64,000 nt of DNA from Cystobasidium ongulense (lineage: Eukaryota; Basidiomycota; Cystobasidiomycetes; Cystobasidiales; Cystobasidiaceae), in NCBI GenBank assembly GCA_022835595.1, contig BQUP01000012.1, positions 62,001 through 126,000 of the forward strand, in the 5' to 3' direction. Under the pieces are notes generated by a model. It searched no databases. It was not told where the DNA came from and saw nothing but the letters and a program-made list of their open reading frames with translations. Each line of letters starts with the position of its first letter. Within the stretch, counting starts at the first letter, position 1. Shown piece by piece: positions 11,743 to 25,220 of the stretch. The translations under genes and the position numbers were made by a program.

Positions 11743-13054
11743 CTACTGTTCCTCACTTGAAGCGAGGTTCCCTACTACTGGCTCTAACGCGTACATCCAT
11801 AGCGTCTTCTCCACTTTTTTGGGATCGATTGAGATGCCTCTTGCTCGTAAACCGTTCAAGCCGAGCAGGAGTCGGTGTTTCTCCTCTGCGGTCAAGTCAA
11901 TTCCGTAGATACGTCCTTCATATTGTAGGTACTCTTCTGATGGAAGCATAATCTCGGGAAGACTAGCCATCGCTGGGCAAAACAGTGGGTCTTCGAAGCT
12001 GGCGCATATGGTGAGCATTGATTGAATGGAGGTTGGGCAGTGTATGCCTTGTGCATAGAAGTGTTGAAGAGCAAGCATTTCGTGACCAGGGAGGTTGAAA
12101 AGGTTCACTTCCGAGGGGCATCTCTCTTTCGATCTCTGGTTTGCGAATGAGTCGGAGAGACCTAAGCTTTGGACTAAGCATGAGATCGCTTTTCATGATT
12201 CGAGATGGCACGTCAAGTTCGAAAGGGTCTGACGACGGATCCCTAGTCCACCCTGATCTAGCTTCAAATTCTAGTAGATTGGCCGAGGTGCCTTTTAGGG
12301 TCAGCCAGCTGAAGCTACTGGTGCGAGGGTCGAGATCTTCAATCGAAAGGTGGCGGAGTCGAGGGAAAAGGACGTCCCATTGAATGCTCGGAACACGGTA
12401 TTTGTAAGCACATCGTCCTTTGATGCTAAGACTTGTGCAAATCAAGGAGGCATTTCGCGAATCGGTGTCGAAGACGACATCTAGGTCAACTAGCGACAAG
12501 TGCTTCAGACTGGATCTGCAGTGGAAGAAGGTAATTATGCTCCAGTCAAAGTAATCGAAATCATAGCCGATATTGTTCGGTCCCGATACTGTAACGGAAG
12601 GGGTGCGTGAAACAACTTTTTTGAGACAATCGATGTCAATGACTCTTGAGGCGAGCCACTGCCAGGGTACTGACAAGGAGAGCAGGTGCATTTCGGGGTC
12701 CAGTAATCGCGGGAGCTGATGTACCAATATGTCATTAGAGAAAAGGCTATCATTGTTCCTCAGGTATTCATCGGGCTGATAGCATGCTCGAAAGTGAAGG
12801 TGCTTGAGATTGTAGATGAAACCCTGCTCAACACATTTGACCAGCACCTGGAGGTCTGCCTCTGTTGCGATGTAGATGGTTGTGTCTTGCTTTCTCATAA
12901 GGCCGTACCAGTCCTTGCACACTAAAGCAGCATTGTAGACAAACGTCTTGGAGATCTTGTAGTTGTCGCCTCCAAGCGAACTCGCTGGTCCTCCATGCTC
13001 TTCTTCAACGATCTTGAAAATGCGAGCTATCAGCTCGATAGGTAGCTTGGTCAT
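11743..13054 (-). pseudogene. F-box-like LRR protein with a frame discontinuity
   Basis: The N-terminus MTKLPIELIARIFKIVEEEH followed by NAALVCKDWYGLM is the F-box-like pattern (LPxEL-IF...AxLVCKxW) of proteins that recruit SCF ubiquitin ligases. Leu-rich stretches follow (SLKHLSLVDLDV, FPRLRHLSIEDLDP, SPKLRSLRLI). This frame leads into an unrelated-looking end, while the continuation similar to the divergent neighbour (GIDLTAEEKHRLLLGLNGLRARGI to the stop at 11743) lies in another frame. The switch falls at about 12,100-12,135, with no plausible GT-AG intron of normal length there. It may be a recent pseudogene, an unusual intron or an assembly error. Substrate unknown. Confidence 0.6.
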
Positions 13055-13240
13055 ACCTAGTGTCCTTCAGCAGACTGTGGTGTCATGTATATCCTCTGAT
13101 GTCTTCCATGGGTTGGAAGGAAGCGAGATGTATTGTGGCCCAACGCACGCATTGAACTCGCAGGCACGACTCTGTCGGACACGCGTACAAGCGCATGCTC
13201 TTGCCTTCATACTTCTTCGTTCACTCTTACAAGCTGCAGC

Positions 13241-14565
13241 ATGTCTTGCGTCAATCCTGCTGCGGTCTGCGACAAGCTGCACAACGAACCCATGCTCGGA
13301 GAGTCTCTCGCCAATGCCTGCAAGCGACCGCCGATGCCAGCACTTCCAGACGAGACCATAGTCCAGATCTTCCAACACGTTGCGAGTGATATTCGTCGAG
13401 GTATTCCGGTTCATGAATGGTGGAACCTTCCACCCGAGTATACTGCATTCTTCAACTCGGCTTCACTCGTTTGTCGAAAGTGGATTCGACTCGCACAAGG
13501 CTTCAAGACGACATTGTGCCTGCCGGCGAGCGAGCTCTACCTGATCCCAGACGATGCCGTGTGGAGATTAACCGTTCCCGAAGAATACTGGCTATGGAGA
13601 GAAAGGCGTGTTGATCATCTAGAGTCTCTTCCCGATTGCCTTCGAGAAAGCAAGCCAAACGTGGCTCACATCACCTCGCTTTCCGTCGATTTCGACTACT
13701 GGGATTCCCCAGATCTGCAACCGTTCTTCAAGAGTCTCTCTCTTAATCGCGTTCGACTCTACGGAGGAATACAGAACAAAACTTTGTACTGGCCCGATGC
13801 GACGTATCTTCACTCGAATTTCATCTGAAAGAGCTCTCACTTGGCGCCCTCTTCATCGAGCTCACTAACACCTTTGTCGATATACCGTGCCCATGCCCGA
13901 AGGTGGTTCTGAAAGATGTCATCTCCAATTTCCCAGCGAACATTGTCAGCCTCTTTCCCAACTTGAACCACCTAATTTTCGGGCATGTGGTTAGTATATA
14001 TAGCATCCACTCAACCGATTTGGTATCGCGGCCCAGTGCTAAGCTTGAGCATCTCGACATTCAATGTACGCCCGAGTACTGGGATCAATCTAGTGGTCTC
14101 AAAGAGAAGTCCAGCATCTTGAGCAGTCCAAATCTCCGAACTCTCAAGGTACATATACTTGGGTCGACAAATGCTTTTACACGGCCAGCAACCATTCCGG
14201 ATGGTCTGCATCGACATATACCAGGCTATGAAATGCGCAACCTCTCCAACCTAGAGGTCATTGTAGACGGCGATGAATCTTGGGCATTTTACCTTGTACT
14301 GCTTTGCGAACGTCTCAAGAAGCCCGACTTCTGCCCTAAGCTCAAGCGGCTGCCGAACCTACGCGTTGAACCGGAACAGCAGGAACTCAATAAGGAAATG
14401 AAACAATCAATGCCCAACTATATCACCAGAACCAAAAACGGCGACATGCTGGACCGCTTCAAAGCGCGTGGCATACAAGTCCGGCCGGAAGAGGTAGAGG
14501 GAACGATATGGCAATATGCTCAAATTGCACAGAACTTGGCGCAAACCAGTAGCAACACAATCTGA
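13241..14565 (+). pseudogene. F-box-like protein, divergent paralogue, with a frame discontinuity
   Basis: Head-to-head paralogue of the 11743-13054 gene, 186 bases away. It has an F-box-like start (MPALPDETIVQIFQHV, then SASLVCRKWIRLAQG), Leu-rich repeats and the shared C-terminal pattern of a helix followed by RFKARGIQVRPEEVEGTIW, matching GLRARGISIDPKKVEKTLW in the neighbour. The first frame stops at 13828; the rest of the homology (LKELSLGALFIEL onward to 14565) is one frame away, switching at about 13,780-13,820. No intron of normal size fits. The ATG at 13241 is chosen as the nearest upstream of the F-box; 13133 is an in-frame alternative. Function beyond a likely SCF adaptor is not determinable. 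Confidence 0.6.
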
Positions 14566-14912
14566 AGTTGTGATTTCGACTTATGAGTCGTCAATCAGTG
14601 AAGCCGATCGATTCAAATACCTGCAAAACAGCAATGGATATCCATTAATGGATGGCTATGAGAAATTTAGGTGTCCGTTGCCACATGAAATTACGAAAAA
14701 ATGAAAGCTCCTAAGCAAGATAGATAATTATGAAAAAGTAGTCTAGAATAATAGAGAGGATAATGGATTAGAAAAGTTCGAAAGTATATCAAGTTGTTGA
14801 AGCTATCTGCATTCCCCTTCCCTTCCAATGATGCCATCTATCGACCGAATTGTCCGTAAACAAAGCACAGAAATTGCGATATCCGTCTAACCTAGTGTAA
14901 CCTGTCTCTGAC
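14566..14912. other. convergent 3' intergenic region
   Basis: AT-rich stretch between convergent genes. Nothing further recognised. Confidence 0.6.
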
Positions 14913-17086
14913 CTAGCATATTATGATACATGCGATCATCATCAAAGTTGCGATTGCGACACCTGTTGATCTGGTTCTACCAGCAGCGCTCGTATTCGGT
15001 TTTGTAGTAACAGCAGCGTTGTTCGCTCCAACCGCGCCTGAAGGTACTCTAGTGGTGCTGTGTCTCGTCATAGTACTCGTACTACTTGATCTTGATGAAC
15101 TCGAGGTAGTACTGGACATTGACGTAGAAGAGGAGATGTTTGTGCTAATAGATGAGCTGTTGCTCATTTTAGTATTGCCGTTCAACCATTGTGAAAAGGT
15201 TGGGAAGGTATAGCTCTGCTCAATGTACGGGTGTGAAATATTCTGACATGTAGTGACCGGTACGACATGTTTGAAGTTTGCAGCTATTTGCGGGACTGAA
15301 GCAGCGACGAGTTCATGTCAGAATCTTGTTCATCCGACACGGCGGGGGCGTGAATGGCGGATGGACTTACGTTGCGACATGGCAAGGTCCCTGTATAAAA
15401 GTATAATACGACAACGTCAGCTGACATACCATTGCCTCTCGCAAGCAAACCACGCACATTGTAGCACCATTAATCTCATGCGTCAAGACAACAGCACCAT
15501 GAGTAGCGAATTGACCTTGTTGAGCTTGAGTGAAGATCTGATCATAATTGGCCAAGACCGAGGCAGTAGGCAAACCATTTGGATTTCCAGCATTCTCAAT
15601 TTGCCAGTCGAATGTATCCTAGAGTAACGAGAGCATCAGGATACAAGGAGGGGGCGCATGCTGAGAAAGGAAAAAATTGAAACCTACATGATCCCAGAGT
15701 ACAGTAGTCAAACCTAATGAATGAGCGATGAAGCGAATTCTATCATCGACATCTCCGTAGGGTGCTCGCCTGTAAGGACAACAAATTGTCAGCTCACCTA
15801 CAAGTAATATCACTCATAGCAGACTTCGGACTTACCAAGTAGTGGGAGTGATACCAATGACATCCTTTATGATCTTCCGTGTATACCACAATTCGGCGAA
15901 GAACTGTTCATTTGTGAGAGCAGTAGAATATCGATGTGACCAAGTATGGACGCCGATCTATTTAAGAATGGCACACCGATAGAGTCAGTAAGTCGTACAT
16001 AGCTGGACAGACCAGCTTGCAAGGCATACCTCGTGACCATCGGCGAGACCTCTTTGTGCTTGAAAAGGCCAATCTATAACGTTTGAACCGATGAAATACA
16101 TGGTAGCTGTGTAATCATTTTCTCGCAGGTAATCGTACAGGGCCTGTGTATTCACAATTCAAGGGAGTCAGCACGTCCTCGGGCTATGTACAGATATAAG
16201 CCATTGTCTACTCACGTTATGGGTGCCTGTTTATCGGTGAGATGAGTAATTTGAAAAGAAAAAAAAAGGGAAGTTTGTTGTCAATAAAGCTGACCAAGGA
16301 TGAGTTGCGAGTCAAAGGAATCTACTCACAGTTCGGTCCGTCATCTAACGATAGACCCCATGTACTAGGTTCCGGGCAGGTATTTACGTCAGGTGGTAAG
16401 TCTGCATGTTTCGGAGTATCGCATCTCGACCAAGACCACCAACAATCTGGATCTGCAGCAGTATAATTAACGACGGAGAAGTCACCTTCTGGGGTTCCCT
16501 TTGGTGGGAAATTAGGAAAATTGGGATCATTGATGATTGCATTGTATGCATTTGTAGCTTCTTGGTCGCCTGCTACTATTGAGGCTATTTGCCATACTGG
16601 TGGATAGCTTGCTACGAGGTTGTTGACGAGGGCTGACGAGTAATGAGTGCATTCTTGGACGGGATCTGCACGCGTTCAAGCGTATATTGTTTGTATCAGA
16701 ATTTAACGCGTGTCCAAAAGAGAGTGTCGATGCAAATAGCCGAAAAGAGACCGAAGCGTCAGAAGTCGATAAATATGGCCGCACGACGACCACAGCCCTC
16801 GGACGCAAAGCGAACCGTGACCGAACCGTGAGAAGGACGAAGGATAGAACAACATACCCAAAATACCACGCTGCTGTGACAAGTCAATTGGAGGAGGTGA
16901 TTGCCTCTTCTCCAGCGGCATGCTCTCCCTCATTGCGACGATGCGATTGTGTTGTTCGAGTCCGCGCTGGGCGATATCGTGCGAGCATTTTGCAGAGACT
17001 GCTGGGAGGAGGGTGCAGCTTGACAGGAGTGACAGAGCAGTAAAAGCTGCTACTGCACGTGCTGTGCGTGTATTGCTGCTGACCAT
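14913..17086 (-). CDS. chitin deacetylase, secreted and probably GPI-anchored
   Basis: NodB-fold metal-dependent deacetylase that converts chitin to chitosan in the cell wall. Nine exons (16858-17086, 16330-16665, 16216-16226, 16030-16143, 15836-15957, 15688-15769, 15458-15618, 15371-15390, 14913-15295) join to 485 residues in perfect phase. A signal peptide (AAFTALSLLSS core) opens the protein. NodB motifs in order: LSLDDGPN, HEIGVHTWSHR with the zinc His pair, RAPYGDVDDR, DTFDWQ and VVLTHE. The C-terminus is a Ser/Thr stretch ending in a hydrophobic tail (VAIATLMMIACIIIC), typical of GPI attachment. It resembles basidiomycete Cda/MP98-type enzymes. Exons 3 and 8 are only 11 and 20 nt long. 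It is divergent from IMP4 across about 1 kb. Confidence 0.93.
16216..16226 (-). other. 11-nt microexon of the chitin deacetylase gene
   Basis: Bounded by ACAG upstream and GTGAG downstream on the minus strand. It supplies the end of a Cys codon plus Thr-His-Asn, joining DDGPN to ALYDYLREND in frame. Skipping it would shift the frame just after the catalytic DDG motif. Confidence 0.8.
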
Positions 17087-18114
17087 GTTTGATGCCTGTG
17101 CTGTTTCTTGCGGTACCCTCGATTAGACTTTCCACCTTGTTCGTTTGATGAGCAGAGCGGCCTGATTTGCGTGACCAGGCTATTTGGCAGTTGATTTATG
17201 AAAGAGCGTGTTTGAATGAATGTGTTTTCCTGCTCTTTCCTTCTATGTTATAATTGTACCTATCTAATCCTATTTATTGTTGCTGAGGCAACTTCCAACT
17301 GACCGAAACCAGTTGATGGGCCGGCAGACAATCGAGGATTTCCGCTGGAGCTGTAGATTTTGTTTGGAACAGAGACGATGAAGTAGCCAGGTGTAGAGAG
17401 AGTGTGTGTATGTGCTAGGCTGTCGACCAGTAAGACGGTGATTGCTGACTATCCTATCTGCTTCTTCTATTCACGTGCGCGTGATATATGCAGTGGCGGT
17501 GACGACGAGCAAGAAGCGTGCAAGCAGGAAGCTGAGGAAGAGAGAGAGAGGCTTCATTTGACCACCCTGTGTACACCATTCATCTCTGTGTGTGCAATTT
17601 GCCAAGCTTTCCAGCTTCCCACCTGTTCCCGCTGCACCTTCCCACCTTCACATCATTCGCACATCCAAGGCATGCAATTTACCACATCGCCCTCATGAGC
17701 AATACACGCGTGTATCATGCTGTATTGCCCTTGTACCACTCATTGACGCGTGTGTTTTGGTTTATATGTTGCCTGCTCTGCTGCTTCGATGGTCTATCAT
17801 GACTCTTCGCATTCTCGCTGCTGTTCTGCGACGGTGAATAGCTTGGGAAGAATACAGTGTCGCCACGAGAGCACACGGCATGCAACGCAGACGGGCAGCA
17901 AAGACGTAGCATATGCACGAATAGCAGAGTGTATGCAATGGAGTAGTTTTGGAGCAGCCGAGCAGGCAGCTGAAGGACCGAGTGGTGTTGGACAATCCTG
18001 CAGCGACCTCGATTGATCACCTTTGCACAAAATCCAGCTTGCAAGGTCGACGTAGAGCTTCGATTGAGACCACACCACGACAGCATCCAGTTGCACGCCT
18101 GATAGTCATTCATC
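17087..18114. other. divergent intergenic region, chitin deacetylase / IMP4
   Basis: About 1 kb of upstream sequence for two divergent genes. It holds a short GA-rich tract near 17532-17551. Overlapping short open frames at 17.4-18.2 kb have no family features. Confidence 0.6.
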
Positions 18115-18117
18115 ATG
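18115..18117 (+). other. ATG-only first coding exon of IMP4
   Basis: The ATG is followed directly by the donor GTGAGT; the acceptor at 18180-18181 opens the frame with CTACGCCGT, giving M-LRR exactly as in IMP4 orthologues. No other upstream ATG gives this N-terminus. Confidence 0.8.
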
Positions 18118-19366
18118 GTGAGTATAATTACTCGTCCCAAGGCAACAACCCAGTCCCTAGCTGAATTGACGGACACTGCAGCTACGCCGTCAAAATCGAT
18201 TAAGACGAGAATACCTGTACAAGAAGGAGCAGTCGGCAAGAGATGCAGCTACAGTAGATCGCAAACAAGCGACAAGAGAAGCTAAAGATGCTATTGTGAG
18301 AGCCTCAAAGGGCAAACAGCGTGAAGTCGTAGCTGCCGGTGAGCATTTCGACAATCTACCTTGATCAAGAATTTCCATGCTGAACGCTGTACATCCCCAG
18401 GCGATGAAGTAGACATGGACGATGAATACGCTAGCGCTGGTGTTAAAGATCCTAAGATCCTACTCACAACTGCAAGAGATCCATCTTCGAGATTGGCTCA
18501 GTTCGCAAAGGTTGGTCTTTCTTTGCTAGTGCCACTGACTGCTCTTGCAGCTGTTCAAGCATCGACCGCAGAGGTAGAAGATAGAGCTCTTACTGATCTT
18601 GAAACTCATATACCGTTTCGTTCTACGCAGGAAATGCGCCTCGTCTTCCCGAACGCTACAAGGATAAATCGTGGTAGTACCGTCATGCGCGAAATGTCGG
18701 AAGCTTGTCGTACGAATGACTATACGGATTTGATAGTGTTGCATGAGCATAGAGGTCAGCCAGGTAAGCTAATTCTCTGTCGCCATGTATTCCGTATCAG
18801 AAGATTGACGCTGCATGTTTTTGTTTGGACATTAACAGACGCAATGGTCGTTTCGCACTTTCCACACGGACCAACAACAATGTTTACATTACACAACGTA
18901 GTACTACGACACGATATTACTTCACATACTACAAGCACGGTATCAGAACAATATCCACATTTAATATTCGAAGGATTTTCTTCAAATTTAGGTGCAAGAA
19001 TTCAAAATATACTCAAATACTTGTTTCCTGTACCGAGGGAAGAAAGTAAGAGAGTCATGACATTCCAAAATGATAATGATTTTATTAGCTTTAGACATCA
19101 TGTTTTCGTTAAGAATTCTCATAAAGAAGTTGAATTGGCTGAAGTTGGTCCTAGATTTCAGATGAGACGTGAGTCAATCCCCAAATTCTAAGCTTTCTCT
19201 CCAACCTCCTGGGTTGTCTGATCATATGCTGACCTTGCTTCCCTTTTTTTCTCTGTCAATTACAGCATACGAGATCAAACAAGGCACACTCGAACAGACC
19301 GAGGCCGACATCGAATGGGTGTTACGACCTTATCAACGAACATCCAAGAAGCGCAGCCAGCTATGA
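18115..19366 (+). CDS. IMP4: U3 snoRNP protein IMP4 (Brix domain)
   Basis: Nucleolar subunit of the small-subunit processome; with Imp3 and Mpp10 it helps pair U3 snoRNA with the 18S precursor. Exons 18115-18117, 18182-18338, 18401-18510, 18631-18763, 18839-19168 and 19266-19366 join to 277 residues, close to the usual 280-290. The N-terminus after splicing is MLRRQNRLRREYLYKKEQ, as in other IMP4 proteins. The Brix domain starts at DPKILLTTARDPSSRL and includes VFPNATRINRG, LIVLHEHRGQP, HNVVLRHDI, KYLFPVPREESKRV, FISFRHHVF and VELAEVGPRFQMRPY. The first coding exon consists only of the ATG. Convergent with TRM44, 143 bases apart. Confidence 0.95.
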
Positions 19367-19509
19367 TGATCTTCATCTCGCGAATACCAAACCACGGTTA
19401 TTTTCAGACTACGCTTCTACAATTTGAATGCTACTTCAGTTGATCTTATTTGAGATATAATGTAACACATGCCCAGCCTGTTGTTGTTGCTATATGACAA
19501 ACGATTCAA

Positions 19510-21317
19510 TCAATGATCTTTCCCTTCACCGCAGCGCGGTTTCCAGTCTTTCAGTTTCCTACTCGCTATATCCCGAATCCAATCCTTAGTTTCACTTTCT
19601 TGCTCCTTCTCTTTATCGGAATTTCCAGACCAGATTCGGTTTCGACCTACAAACGCCCAATTTTTCGTGCTTGGAACCCTCAACGCTTCTCTCTCCAATC
19701 TCCAACCGGCTTTCAAAGTTATTTCAGCGATATAATTCAAATAAGCTGCATAACGACCTTTGTTATCACCTGATAATCTTCGATATTCGTCTAAATCGTC
19801 TTTGATCAAGGGAGGTAACCAGGCCATCAATTCTTCATCGATAGTGTATTCTCCTCGAGTGAATCGTTCCGTGAGGGTATGCAAGCAGCACGGCATGTTA
19901 AAGAATGCTGCTTCGGGAATTAAGGCAGCAAGTAATGGAATCCAGGGTGTCAATTCATCGGCGTGGTTTCCGATTAGAAAGGAGCCATGTGGAAATGGAG
20001 GGTTTGATGGATCTGACTGCAGACACATTTCGGGAGGTGAAAGTGTCGTCGTCCGGAGTGGCGTTTCTTTACCCCATAATGACCAGGATTTACGGGCTCG
20101 AAGATCGATACCGTATCCTGCGAATCCCTGTTATGGCGAGGAGGGGTTAGCAATAACTTCGAGATTATGTTAAACTTATCCGGTGACATACCTCCTTGTA
20201 TAGTATGTATACCCTGTACGGCAAACCACTCCATTAACATGGTCATTGCAAATTCTGGCAAATTATTTTGACACTTACAGTAAACCGTTTCCGCACCCCA
20301 TATCGACGAAGCCACCGGGCGGATAGCCCCCATTCTCAGTGTACATCACTTTCCACAAGCATATGAGAAAGGTAGCGATAGCCACGTCCTGCAAGTATGA
20401 AGCATTGTAATCAGCGACCTCTTTCCGTGTTAACAATGCGTCAATGTTTGAAAACGATTTACCTCGAAAACATGCTTCGCTGGATCTGTGACTTCTTTCC
20501 ACTCTTTCAATATCCAAACATACTTCTCCTTTAATACAGAGTATAGATCCTGAAACATTACTTTCGGTACTATTCTATCATGATGGACCCTTTTTACGTA
20601 GCTCGTCTCGACGAGCCTGGATTTTCCATGCCGTGCTATAAGGGAAAGGAGCTGTAGTGCGGTCCTATATGTACGGGAATCTTCTGGCCAGTATGCTTGT
20701 CCTGGTGGGATGAACCTTATGTCTGGCGCTTCTAATGCAAGATGATCTAGCTGTAACAGACCAGGCCCGAGTTCGTGATCATCTTGGGATCTCGCTTGGT
20801 CAAAGTATCGGAAGGCAAGACCAGCAACTTGGGGATGGTAGAAAGGGACAGCTTCTTCCGCTCGTGATGAAAGCTGTGGCAGCATTATAAGTAATGCATC
20901 GTTCAAGTCGAAAGATTCGTAAAAGTAACAATCTTGTAATAAAGTGCCATCAGACGGCTTCCGAGGCATTAATTTTCGACGTATAGATCTTGTGCATTGA
21001 TAACCTTCAAATATAGGTACGATATCTTCTGGATCTGGTAGATCTTCTAGTATGTCGCATCGCATAATGGAAGAACTAGTCAAAAGAGCACCGTGTAAGT
21101 CGCTTGATCCTCATTCATTGAAAAGAATATCGCACCTGTTCCATTCAGGATGCAGGACCATGGCTTCGCATACTTGCCAGAAGATTTCTAGTGGAAATGG
21201 TACGGATGCTGATACTACAGGTGTCCAGGGCGTAAGGTGATCGACCAGACATGAAAGTTTCGACGTTCCAGAGTAGTCAGCGGGCAGAGCTTGTGCATCA
21301 ATTGTCTTCTTCTTCAT
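19510..21317 (-). CDS. TRM44: tRNA (uracil-2'-O)-methyltransferase TRM44
   Basis: SAM-dependent enzyme that 2'-O-methylates U44 in the variable loop of tRNA-Ser. About five exons on the minus strand; small ones include the VYILYKE segment near 20210. The N-terminal part has LTPWTPVVSASVPF and FWQVCEAMV; the methyltransferase core has GGFVDMGCGNGLLVYILYKEG (SAM motif I region), GIDLRARKSW, and the motif IV region SFLIGNHADELTPWIPL followed by FFNMPCC, all hallmark Trm44 elements. The C-terminus ends in a charged helix. Start chosen at 21317; the first junction joins PEWN to SSIMRCDILEDL across a ~60-nt intron. Divergent from the PIP30-like gene with only 173 bases between start codons. Confidence 0.93.
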
Positions 21318-21490
21318 GTTTGTAAATGTTTCGGATGCTCAGCTAGCAGCTTGCTGCTGTTGTCGCGGCGATAGATGGTATGGTTCTCCGTGCGAGCTTC
21401 GATTGACTTGTGCACCCAGGCTTCGTGTCAATGCAGCTTACTCTTTCTCCACGCCAGCGTAAAAGGTCGCAGAAGTTCTTCAAGGGAAGC

Positions 21491-22602
21491 ATGGAAGGTG
21501 GCAGCAATCGTTTCGTCTCAGAGACCTCTTTACAGGAAGCGCAGGAACGTCGGAAAGAAGGCAAGCTGCTGCAACGTGTTGGCCGCACTCTATCCCAGCG
21601 AAGGCTAACATGACTGAATGTTTGAACAACTTGCTGGACGCATTGGTCGTACACAGAATGGCAGAAGGCATACGCAAGGTTGGGACAGGTGCGCTCTAGT
21701 ATCTCGGCCACGACCTATACGAACATGCCTTTCCTGATTATGCTAATGTCACGCTTTCCAGGAAGCACCACCTCTAGAAGTACCAGCCGAGAAGTATGAT
21801 CCACGGACTCTATACGAGAAACTAAAAGAGCAGAAAGACGCAAAACAAGCTGAGTTCGAAGAGAAGCATTCAATCCGTAAGCTAGCTACCGAAATCCAGT
21901 GTCTTGCAGCCTGTAGCTACACTCAAAGTGTGACCCGGCCAGGCCAGCGGCACTTTTCTTACTCTCGAAGCCTAGCTGACCTTTCTAAGGTAATCAATGG
22001 AGGCATACCCTCGAGGACGATGAGGCTCATTTCATAGCTTCGGTGCTAAATGACAAGCGATCAGCCGAAGCACAAAGGCAGGCTGAGATTGACAAGGAGC
22101 TTGCGCAGTTTCGGGAGTATGTCCTGTGTTCATGTTGTTTTCAACTCACTCAATATACTGATATTACCGCTACAGAGCCGTCAGTACCAAATCAGCCTTA
22201 CCGGTCAATCCTACCGCAGCATTATCCCCTCCTCTAGCTTCAACTTCAGGCTCAGTACCGGCTACAGCGACCCCGTCAAGTACGACTCCATCAGCAAGTA
22301 AAGCCTTACCGCCGCCGAAGAAGAAATCAAGCCAAAAAGGTCTGCTCGCAGGCGCAATCAAGCGTAAAAGCTCTGGCGGCGATGAAAAAACTGGCAAGCG
22401 AAAGCTTTCAAGTAGCATTCCGGCAGGCGAAAGCAAAGCCGCTGTTTCCACTGCCTCTACAGCTAGTCAAGCCGAAGGCCCGAAGTCTGAAAAGACTAAT
22501 GCTAAAGAGAGCGCAGCGGTGTCCGAAGAGACCAAGACGGATATCCCATCAGAAACAGGCGCAGACTCGTTAGCAAAGAAGCGGAAAGTAGAAGCATCAT
22601 AA
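21491..22602 (+). CDS. PIP30/NIP30 (FAM192A) family nuclear protein
   Basis: Homologue of human PSME3IP1 (FAM192A/NIP30), a nuclear partner of the PA28-gamma proteasome activator; the fungal role is unknown. Exons 21491-21560, 21657-21688, 21762-21876, 21990-22116 and 22176-22602 join to 256 residues in frame. Conserved N-terminal domain: NRFVSETSLQEAQERRKEEW, then YDPRTLYEKLKEQKDAKQAE, and LEDDEAHFIASVL. The second conserved element is KGLLAGAIKRKSS. The tail is low complexity with a basic AKKRKVEAS end resembling a nuclear localisation signal. Intron 1 needs a GC donor (GCAAGC at 21561) to keep the frame. Confidence 0.88.
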
Positions 22603-22774
22603 TATTCACGTAGTATGGTTCAAGATGGTGACTCGCATCTATTGTTGTATTACGATTGTCTGGCATTATTGGCAATGTCTTGCTGGAGATCTAATGGAAG
22701 TGCAGCGGAAAGATACATCTGACTAGACTGAGCATGGATGAGAATCTGAACACTACGACCCATCTTCAAAACAC

Positions 22775-24664
<1,890 letters not shown>

Positions 24665-25220
24665 GTTAATTGCTGTACTGCGGAGTGTGTTGTTGTAAGG
24701 ACAAGAGCGTCAGACACGAAGATAAGAAATCTGAACCCGTGACTTTTTTCTGACTCCAGCATTCTGCAACTTCAAGGTTTTCCAAGGACGCAATCGGCCG
24801 GGAAATGATGGACCAATATTTGGCAGGTCAGCCGACTCGCGATACATTCATTACCTTAGTGCTATAGCTTGTACTCTTCAGTGCTACCTTACCCAAGTCT
24901 TTTTAAATGGTAGCGACATACATGTACGAGAAGTCAGCATTCGCCACAAAGGCGCTCGGTCATAACCTCTCGAGAATATTGAAGCTGGTTAAAGAATGTT
25001 GCTTCATTGACTTAGTGCAGAAGAGTTCCACAAGTCACTAGAGAGTACATCGAAGTTATCATTGGACTGAAGTTCAGTCACATGATTACATCAACTGCTC
25101 TCGTGACTTGAGCATTTTCCTTCTGCATTTCCTTCGCTCAAGTATCGCTTTCATCAACGACATGCTATAGGTATGCTTGCACTATAATATACATTGGGAC
25201 TATTCTAAACTTTCATTGAT
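24665..25220. other. intergenic region upstream of LYS1, 3' of the DHA1 transporter
   Basis: LYS1 upstream sequence and the transporter's 3' flank. No feature recognised. Confidence 0.6.

Noticed and set aside
17402-18239. Several overlapping open frames between chitin deacetylase and IMP4
   Set aside because: Composition of simple GA/CT-rich promoter sequence; no conserved motif in any.
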